A stretch of DNA of 10,563 bases from Sandaracinobacteroides sp031425455 (GTDB lineage Bacteria > Pseudomonadota > Alphaproteobacteria > Sphingomonadales > Sphingomonadaceae): assembly GCA_031425455.1 (NCBI GenBank), contig JANPJJ010000092.1, positions 1 through 10,563 of the forward strand. The letters run 5' to 3'. Made by a program: the position numbers and the translations under genes. Under the pieces are notes generated by a model, which worked only from the letters and a program-made list of their open reading frames with translations, was not told where the DNA came from and did no database searches. The first letter of the stretch is position 1; each line of letters opens with the position of its first letter. Positions 6,022-10,563 of the stretch are shown here, piece by piece.

Positions 6022-6510
6022 ATGAACAAGAACGAGAACGCACGATCGGGTCCGTCGGCATTGCCGAAGGGCTTCGCAATCGAAGCGGACGACACTGCCG
6101 CTGCAACAAGGCCGGTTCCGGGCCCGATCCTGGGGGCCCGTGAAGACCAGACGCGGCCGCTCGAAGTGCCGGGACCGCTGGGACGCGCCATCACGCTGGC
6201 CTCGCTGCCGCCGCCCGATACCCGTCGCTGGGTGGTTCGCCGCAAGGCCGAGGTGATCGCCGCGATCCGCGGGGGCCTGCTGACAGCGGCCGAGGCCTGC
6301 GCCCGCTACCGCCTCTCCCCCGAGGAGCTGGAGCTGTGGCAGGAGTCGATCGACCGTGCCGGCGTCCCCGGCCTCAGGGTCACCCGGATCCAGCTCTACA
6401 AGGATTATACCCCCCCGCCGCGCCCCGAACTGTCACGCTCCGAAGCACCTCGACAGAGCGAACGGTCGCCGGCCCATGTCAGCGATCTCAGTCGCAGCTG
6501 GGGGCTCTAG
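6022..6510 (+). CDS. SciP-like (DUF1153) regulator with extended tails
   Basis: A 162-residue protein whose centre, residues 55-129, matches SciP/DUF1153. It contains GRAITLASLPPP, DTRRWVVRRKAEVIAAIRGG (66-85), then LLTAAEACARYRLSPEELELW (86-106) and the end DRAGVPGLRVTRIQLYK. The middle segment is a helix-turn-helix. In Caulobacter SciP (about 90 residues) binds DNA-bound CtrA and blocks activation of CtrA-dependent promoters. Here the domain is flanked by about 55 extra N-terminal residues (low-complexity, polar, Pro/Ala-rich) and a 33-residue C-terminal tail rich in Pro, Ser and Arg, which are unusual. ATG 6022 is chosen because AAGGG (6011-6015) lies six bases upstream; in-frame ATGs at 5884, 5971 and 5995 are less well supported. 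It sits 100 bases before a CtrA-like response regulator on the same strand. I call it SciP-like rather than sciP because the tails suggest a paralogue. Confidence 0.85.
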   Translation: MNKNENARSGPSALPKGFAIEADDTAAATRPVPGPILGAREDQTRPLEVPGPLGRAITLASLPPPDTRRWVVRRKAEVIAAIRGGLLTAAEACARYRLSPEELELWQESIDRAGVPGLRVTRIQLYKDYTPPPRPELSRSEAPRQSERSPAHVSDLSRSWGL

Positions 6511-6555
6511 CCGTCGTTACGGCCCCCTCGGGCGGCCGGCCATCTCATCGCAGGC

Positions 6556-6569
6556 GACCCCCCGGGGTC
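6556..6569 (+). other. GC-rich hairpin between the SciP-like and CtrA-like genes
   Basis: GACCCC/GGGGTC with a two-base loop, followed by a run of six C bases rather than a T-tract, in the 100-base gap. It could be an attenuator, an RNA-processing site or neutral GC-rich sequence. Downstream, AAGGAAG at 6598-6604 is a strong ribosome binding site for the CtrA-like gene. Confidence 0.35.
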
Positions 6570-6610
6570 CCCCCCGCCGCCCTCCGCGCGGCGACCGAAG
6601 GAAGACCATC

Positions 6611-7513
6611 ATGATCAGCCACGAACAAGACGGACACGGATGGGGCGGACACTCGCCCGACGATGCCGGCCGCGACCGCCCGGGCACCATCCGGGTAAAC
6701 CGCTCCCATGATTCCGGCCCGGCCGGCGCCTATGAAAGCGGCGCTGCCGACATGCTCCTGACCGCGCCGGCCCGCAACGGTGGCACCCCGGCCTCGGCGC
6801 CGGCCCGTGCCCGTCTCGCCGCCCCCGGCCGCACCACGCGCCTGCTGCTGGTGGAAGACGACCGGCTGCTATCGGATGCGCTCAGCCGCATGCTCGAACT
6901 GTCGGGCTTCACTGTCTATGTCACCTCCTACGGCGCCGACGCGCTCGACCTCGCCCGGGCATACAAGTTCGACGTGGTCGTGCTCGATCTCACGCTCCCC
7001 GACATCAGCGGCAGCCAGGTATTGCAGCAGCTGCACCAGATGCGGCCCGACACGCCCGTCATCATCCTGTCCGGCGAAGCCGGGCTGGAGGCGAAGATCG
7101 AGAATTTCCTGGAGGGCGCGGACGACTATATTACCAAGCCGTTCCACCGCGACGAGCTGCTGGTGCGCATCCACGCCGTCCTGCGCCGGTCGAGGTCGAC
7201 GGCGCCGGCCGAGCTGGCGATCGGTTCGCTTGTGCTCGACCTCGTCACCCACCGCGCCAGCGTCAACGGCATCACGGTGCCGCTGACAGGCAAGGAATAT
7301 GCCTGCCTGGAATTCCTGGCCACCCGGCGCGGGATGACAGTTACCAAGGAAATGTTCCTGTCGCACCTCTATGGCGGGCGCGACGAGCCCGAAATGAAGA
7401 TCATCGATGTGTTCATCTGCAAGCTGCGCCGCAAGCTGGCCGAAGCGGGCGCCCCGCCGGTGATCGAGACGGTGTGGGGCCGGGGATATACTGTCGCCGG
7501 CGATGCCGGTTGA
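6611..7513 (+). CDS. CtrA-like OmpR-family response regulator with N-terminal extension
   Basis: A 300-residue two-component response regulator. The receiver domain starts at about residue 77 (RLLLVEDD) with acidic-pocket D83/D84, phospho-acceptor D126, S154 and K176 (TKPF), so phosphorylation should be possible. A winged-helix DNA-binding domain occupies about 202-297. LTGKEYACLEFLATRRG (225-241), TKEMFLSHLYGGRDEPE (245-261) and KIIDVFICKLRRKL are nearly identical to the CtrA recognition region, so it likely binds a CtrA-type site. The receiver is more divergent from CtrA. Canonical CtrA starts directly at the receiver (about 230 residues); here 76 residues of Gly/Pro/Ala/Asp-rich, probably disordered sequence precede it. 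ATG 6611 is supported by AAGGAAG six bases upstream; ATG 6752 is a less supported alternative. The length, divergence and SciP-like neighbour suggest a CtrA paralogue, not the main ctrA. Confidence 0.9.
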   Translation: MISHEQDGHGWGGHSPDDAGRDRPGTIRVNRSHDSGPAGAYESGAADMLLTAPARNGGTPASAPARARLAAPGRTTRLLLVEDDRLLSDALSRMLELSGFTVYVTSYGADALDLARAYKFDVVVLDLTLPDISGSQVLQQLHQMRPDTPVIILSGEAGLEAKIENFLEGADDYITKPFHRDELLVRIHAVLRRSRSTAPAELAIGSLVLDLVTHRASVNGITVPLTGKEYACLEFLATRRGMTVTKEMFLSHLYGGRDEPEMKIIDVFICKLRRKLAEAGAPPVIETVWGRGYTVAGDAG

Positions 7514-7526
7514 CGGCTGAAGGCGG

Positions 7527-7555
7527 CCGGGGACAGCGCGCAGCGCTGGTCCCGG
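7527..7555 (+). terminator. Imperfect hairpin after the CtrA-like gene
   Basis: CCGGGGACAGCGC (7527-7539) pairs with GCGCTGGTCCCGG (7543-7555) with two adjacent mismatches and a three-base loop, starting 13 bases after the stop codon. No T-tract follows, so a Rho-independent terminator is only weakly supported. Confidence 0.4.
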
Positions 7556-7580
7556 ACTCGCCGAAAGCCCGGCCGGCCTG

Positions 7581-7603
7581 CGATTGCGGTACTACCGCAA
7601 TCG
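7581..7603. repeat. Perfect 10-bp inverted repeat
   Basis: CGATTGCGGT / ACCGCAATCG around the three-base centre ACT, in the convergent gap between the CtrA-like gene and trmJ. The half-site CCGCAATC occurs again at 7628-7635. It may be an operator-like palindrome or an RNA hairpin; no T-tract flanks it on either strand. Confidence 0.6.
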
Positions 7604-7669
7604 ACGGGACCGATGAGCGGGCTTAGTCCGCAATCTTCTATCTTTGTTGCAGGCCAGACCAAGTGGACG

Positions 7670-7686
7670 CGGCGGCTCAGCCGCCG
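7670..7686. terminator. Inverted repeat overlapping the trmJ stop
   Basis: CGGCGG (7670-7675) and CCGCCG (7681-7686) flank the five bases CTCAG, which include the trmJ stop codon (7677-7679, minus strand). It is a compact GC stem without a U-tract, so terminator function is a guess. Confidence 0.25.
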
Positions 7687-8426
7687 GCCACGCCTTGTTC
7701 CGGTTTTCCCCGCCGCCGCCGATACTCCGCCAGCGCCCGGATCACCCCGCGCAAGGTTCGCACTTCCTCCACCGTGAACCCGGGCCGGGCCAGCATCTGC
7801 GCCAGCATGCGTTTCGTGGCGGGCGTCCGGTCGGGAATGTGGAAATAGCCGGCCTCGTCCAGCAGCCCGTTCAGCTGATCGATCAGGCCCTCCACCTCGC
7901 CATGCGGCGCCGGGTTGCGCGGCGCTGGCGCCGCCGGGCGCGCCTCCGCCTGAAACCATTCATAGCCAATCAGCAGCACCGCCTGCGCGAGGTTCAGCGA
8001 TCCGAATGAGGGGTTCACGGGCGCGGTGACGATGGTGCCGATCGGTGCCAGATCGTCCGTCGTCAGTCCGGCGCGCTCCGGCCCGAACAACACGCCCGAT
8101 TTCAGCCCCCGGGCGGCCGCCTCGCGCATTATGGCGGCGGCTTCGCGCGGCGTCACCACCGGCTTTGCCATGTCGCGAGGTCGCACCGTCGTCGCGAACG
8201 TCAGCTGGCAATCCGCCAGCGCCTCGGCCACCGTTTCCGCGGTCTGCGCGGCTTCCAGCACAGCGTCAGCGCCGGCCGCCGCCGGCCCGGCGTCGGGGTT
8301 GGGCCAGCCGTCGCGGGGGCTTACCAGCCGCAGATCGTGCAACGCGAAATTCGCCATCGCGCGCGCGGCCATGCCGATGTTCATGCCCAGCTGCGGGCGG
8401 ACCAGGATGAAGGCGGGCGCGATCAT
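7677..8426 (-). CDS. trmJ: tRNA (cytidine/uridine-2'-O)-methyltransferase TrmJ
   Basis: A 249-residue SPOUT-fold (SpoU/TrmH group) enzyme that transfers a methyl group from SAM to the 2'-oxygen of nucleotide 32 in the anticodon loop of tRNAs. Motif 1 is NIGMAARAM (16-24), which contains the conserved N and catalytic R22. Motif 2 is LFGPERAGLTTDDL (113-126) and motif 3 is NPSFGSLNLAQAV (138-150); the last two form the trefoil knot that binds SAM. The C-terminal part (178-240) matches the TrmJ-specific extension with EVEGLIDQLNGLLDEAGYF. Length fits bacterial TrmJ. ATG 8426 has AAGG about ten bases upstream. The gene is divergent from lnt, with 80 bases between starts. TrmJ is preferred over the related TrmL/TrmH by its length and C-terminal block. 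Confidence 0.9.
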   Translation of the reverse strand: MIAPAFILVRPQLGMNIGMAARAMANFALHDLRLVSPRDGWPNPDAGPAAAGADAVLEAAQTAETVAEALADCQLTFATTVRPRDMAKPVVTPREAAAIMREAAARGLKSGVLFGPERAGLTTDDLAPIGTIVTAPVNPSFGSLNLAQAVLLIGYEWFQAEARPAAPAPRNPAPHGEVEGLIDQLNGLLDEAGYFHIPDRTPATKRMLAQMLARPGFTVEEVRTLRGVIRALAEYRRRRGKPEQGVAGG

Positions 8427-8506
8427 GCCGGCGCCTTGGCACCAAGCGCGGGGTCGCGTCGAGTCCCACGCTGGTCCCGCGTTGGCAACCGCACCCTACG
8501 GCGGCT

Positions 8507-10087
8507 ATGGGCGGCGCCATGACGCCCGAACCCCTGCACCCTTCGATCCGGCGCCTGGCCCGCCTGCCGCGCTGGTCGGCCGGCCTTGCGGCGCTGGCAG
8601 CGGGCGCGCTGGCCGCGACCGCGTTCGAGCCGGTGGGGTCGATCGCCGGCCCGATTTTGGGCGTCGCGCTCCTCCTTCTCCTTCTCCGCCTCCAGCCACC
8701 CGGCCAGGCGTTCGGCCTCGGCTTCCTGTTCGGCTGGGCCCACTTCATGGTCGGGCTCACCTGGATCGCCACCGCCTTCACCTATCAGGCGGCGATGCCC
8801 GGGTGGATGGGCTGGGTCGCCGTGGTCGGCCTCTCCGCTTTCCTCGCGCTCTATCCGGGCGTGGCCGCCTACGCCGCCCGGCGCCTCACCGATCGCATCG
8901 TGCCGCTGGCGCTGGCGTTCGCGGGCCTGTTCGTGCTGACGGAGATCCTGCGCGGCACCCTGTTCTCCGGCTTCGCCTGGAACCCGCTGGGGGCCGGCTG
9001 GCTGCAACTGCCCGGCGTCGCTGCGCTGGCGGCCTTGGTCGGCGCCAATGGCCTGTCGGGGCTCGCCGTGCTGGCGGCGGGCAGCCTTGTCGCGCTGGTC
9101 GCGGCGCGCGGCGAGCGGGGGCGCTGGGCGCTGGTGGCGGTCTTCCCTCTGCTCCTGCTGCTGGCGGGGCTGGTGCCGGCCGCCCGGCCGCCGCTGCCGG
9201 CGCCATCCGGCCCCGGCTTTCTCCTCGTGCAGCCCAACATCGGCCAGGACGAGAAGCAGGGCGAAGGCGGATTCGACACCAGCCTGCAACGACTTGCCGG
9301 GCTTACGCAGGGCGGCCTCGCCGCAAACCCGAAGACCGTGGCCGTCGTCTGGCCCGAGGCCGCGGTCGAGTATCCGCTGGAGGAAATGCCCGAGCTTCAG
9401 GTCCGGCTCGGCAGCCTGCTCGCCCCGGGACAGCTGCTGCTCACCGGCGGGATCGCAATCGAACGCGACGCGCGCGGCGCGGCGACCGGTGCCCGCAACA
9501 GCCTCTACGCGCTGGATCATCGGGGGCGCGTACTGATGCGATACGACAAATCGCACCTGGTGCCGGGCGGCGAATATCTGCCGCTGCGCTGGCTGACCGA
9601 GCCGCTGGGCCTGGCCCGGGTCGTTCCCGGCAGCCTCGATTTCCTGCCCGGGCCCGGGCCCGGCACGGTTCGCCTGCCCGGCCTCCCCGCCTTCGGGCCG
9701 GCGATCTGCTACGAGATCATCTTTCCCGGCAACATCGTCGACCGGGCCGATCGGCCTGGGTTCATCCTCACCATCTCCAACGACGCCTGGTTCGGCGCCT
9801 CCGGCCCGCCGCAGCACCATGCCCAGGCACGGCTGCGAGCGATCGAGGAAGGCCTGCCGGTGGTGCGCGTGACCCCGACTGGGATCACGGGCTTCATCGG
9901 CCCGCGCGGCGAGATGCTCGCCACCCTGTCGCGCCACACCCCCGGCGCACTGGCCGGGGCGCTGCCGGCCCCGCTCTCACCCACGCCGTTCGCGCGGCTG
10001 GGCCTTGCTGCACCCGGTCTTTTCGCTCTGCTGCTGGTCGGACTGGCAGCCTGGGCACGGCGTCTGCCAGCGGGCAGAAAGATATAA
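8507..10087 (+). CDS. lnt: Apolipoprotein N-acyltransferase Lnt
   Basis: Inner-membrane enzyme that adds the third acyl chain, from a phospholipid, to the N-terminal diacylglyceryl cysteine of lipoproteins; it is the last step of lipoprotein maturation. The 526-residue protein begins with about six hydrophobic segments between residues 25 and 222. A periplasmic nitrilase-like domain follows at about 236-485, and a C-terminal membrane segment lies at 496-517. The catalytic triad is visible as WPE (E284), YDKSH (K348) and AICYE (C401), with the supporting GGEYLP loop (354-359) and NDAWFG (425-430). All residues are intact. Two starts four codons apart, ATG 8507 and ATG 8519, are both possible; neither has a strong ribosome binding site. 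metK follows 71 bases downstream on the same strand. Confidence 0.95.
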   Translation: MGGAMTPEPLHPSIRRLARLPRWSAGLAALAAGALAATAFEPVGSIAGPILGVALLLLLLRLQPPGQAFGLGFLFGWAHFMVGLTWIATAFTYQAAMPGWMGWVAVVGLSAFLALYPGVAAYAARRLTDRIVPLALAFAGLFVLTEILRGTLFSGFAWNPLGAGWLQLPGVAALAALVGANGLSGLAVLAAGSLVALVAARGERGRWALVAVFPLLLLLAGLVPAARPPLPAPSGPGFLLVQPNIGQDEKQGEGGFDTSLQRLAGLTQGGLAANPKTVAVVWPEAAVEYPLEEMPELQVRLGSLLAPGQLLLTGGIAIERDARGAATGARNSLYALDHRGRVLMRYDKSHLVPGGEYLPLRWLTEPLGLARVVPGSLDFLPGPGPGTVRLPGLPAFGPAICYEIIFPGNIVDRADRPGFILTISNDAWFGASGPPQHHAQARLRAIEEGLPVVRVTPTGITGFIGPRGEMLATLSRHTPGALAGALPAPLSPTPFARLGLAAPGLFALLLVGLAAWARRLPAGRKI

Positions 10088-10103
10088 GCAACTCTTTAAG
10101 TCT

Positions 10104-10120
10104 CTTGCCAAAGCGGCAGG
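10104..10120 (+). other. Small hairpin in the metK leader
   Basis: CTTGCC/GGCAGG with the loop AAAGC lies in the 71-base gap between lnt and metK. The gap is short and does not show a recognisable SAM-class riboswitch core. A GGAG ribosome binding site at 10150-10153 precedes metK. Confidence 0.3.
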
Positions 10121-10158
10121 TCACCGCTAGCCCGCCCGAAACGATTTACGGAGCCCCC

Positions 10159-10563
10159 ATGGCGCGCAGCAGCTTCCTCTTCACGTCCGAATCGGTGTCC
10201 GAAGGGCATCCCGACAAGGTTGCAGACCAGATTTCCGACGCCGTGGTGGACCTGTTTCTGGCGAAGGACCCGGAGGCGCGCGTTGCCTGCGAGACGCTGA
10301 CTACCACCAATCGCGTGGTGCTGGCCGGCGAAGTCCGCGGCACCGGCATGATCGACCGCGACGGCAATTGGGAACCCGGCGCGCAGGAGGAAATCCAGTC
10401 GGCGGTTCGGGCCACCGTGAAACGGATCGGCTATGAGCAGTCCGGGTTCCACTGGCAGAATCTGGTGTTCGAAAACCATCTGCACCCGCAGTCGCCCGAC
10501 ATCGCTCAGGGGGTGGACGCCAGCGGCAACAAGGACGAGGGCGCCGGCGACCAGGGCATCATG
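10159..10563 (+). CDS. metK: S-adenosylmethionine synthetase MetK, N-terminal part (cut by window end)
   Basis: The first 135 residues of methionine adenosyltransferase (family length about 390), which makes SAM from methionine and ATP in the cytosol. Visible motifs: FTSESVSEGHPDKVADQISD (8-27), including the ATP-binding histidine H17 and metal-binding D19; GEVRGTG (57-63); and the start of the GAGDQGIM signature (128-135), where the window ends. The frame is intact to the last base. ATG 10159 is supported by GGAG five bases upstream and by the family N-terminus. The order lnt-metK is one I recall as common in sphingomonads. Confidence 0.97.
   Translation, partial: MARSSFLFTSESVSEGHPDKVADQISDAVVDLFLAKDPEARVACETLTTTNRVVLAGEVRGTGMIDRDGNWEPGAQEEIQSAVRATVKRIGYEQSGFHWQNLVFENHLHPQSPDIAQGVDASGNKDEGAGDQGIM

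Noticed and set aside
8171..8177. TGTCGCG, resembling a reported SciP DNA motif (also at 9927-9933)
   Set aside because: Both lie inside coding regions (trmJ and lnt), and a 7-mer of this composition is expected by chance in GC-rich DNA.
8423..9937. Long minus-strand open frame antisense to lnt
   Set aside because: It has Gln/Arg/Gly-rich low-complexity composition with no recognisable domain, while lnt on the opposite strand has its full catalytic triad.
10088..10158. SAM-II or SAM/SAH riboswitch before metK
   Set aside because: The characteristic cores of these classes are not visible; only a generic hairpin is present.
1..10563. CRISPR array, prophage, integrase, insertion sequence or tRNA gene
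   Set aside because: No regularly spaced direct repeats, phage or transposase proteins, or tRNA-like cloverleaf sequences were seen.

Overview
The window is GC-rich throughout and reads as the chromosome of an alphaproteobacterium, most likely a member of the Sphingomonadales. The lineage call rests on three things. A SciP-type (DUF1153) protein sits beside a CtrA-type response regulator, and both families are characteristic of Alphaproteobacteria. The proteins MnmA, TrmJ, Lnt and MetK look sphingomonad-like from memory of the families. A short inverted repeat also resembles dispersed repeats I associate with sphingomonad genomes. No database search was possible.

Left part (1-4552), a catabolic or secondary-metabolism region. 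The 3' end of a thiolase/SCP-x-like gene is followed 10 bases later by a carboxymuconolactone-decarboxylase-like gene on the + strand. These face a short-chain dehydrogenase on the - strand, with a palindromic repeat in the convergent gap. Divergent from the dehydrogenase is a very compact + strand operon: cytochrome P450, hotdog-fold thioesterase, SnoaL-like protein and ABM-domain protein, where every gene overlaps the next by 1-10 bases. An acyl-CoA-type thiolase, dehydrogenase, P450, thioesterase and two small alpha/beta-barrel-fold proteins together suggest oxidation and chain cleavage of a hydrophobic substrate such as a steroid, terpenoid or aromatic compound. The substrate cannot be read from the sequence.

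Middle part (4559-7513). mnmA (tRNA 2-thiouridylase) runs on the - strand and converges on the operon with only 6 bases between stop codons. Divergent from it is a + strand pair: a SciP-like protein with extended tails, then a CtrA-like OmpR-family response regulator with a 76-residue N-terminal extension. In Caulobacter, SciP binds CtrA and restrains its transcriptional output, so an adjacent pair of divergent relatives looks like a possible self-contained regulator/anti-regulator module. This is the most interesting part of the window.

Right part (7514-10563), housekeeping. A 163-base gap with two inverted repeats leads to trmJ (- strand, tRNA 2'-O-methyltransferase). Divergent from it is lnt (apolipoprotein N-acyltransferase), followed 71 bases later by the 5' part of metK (SAM synthetase), cut by the window end.
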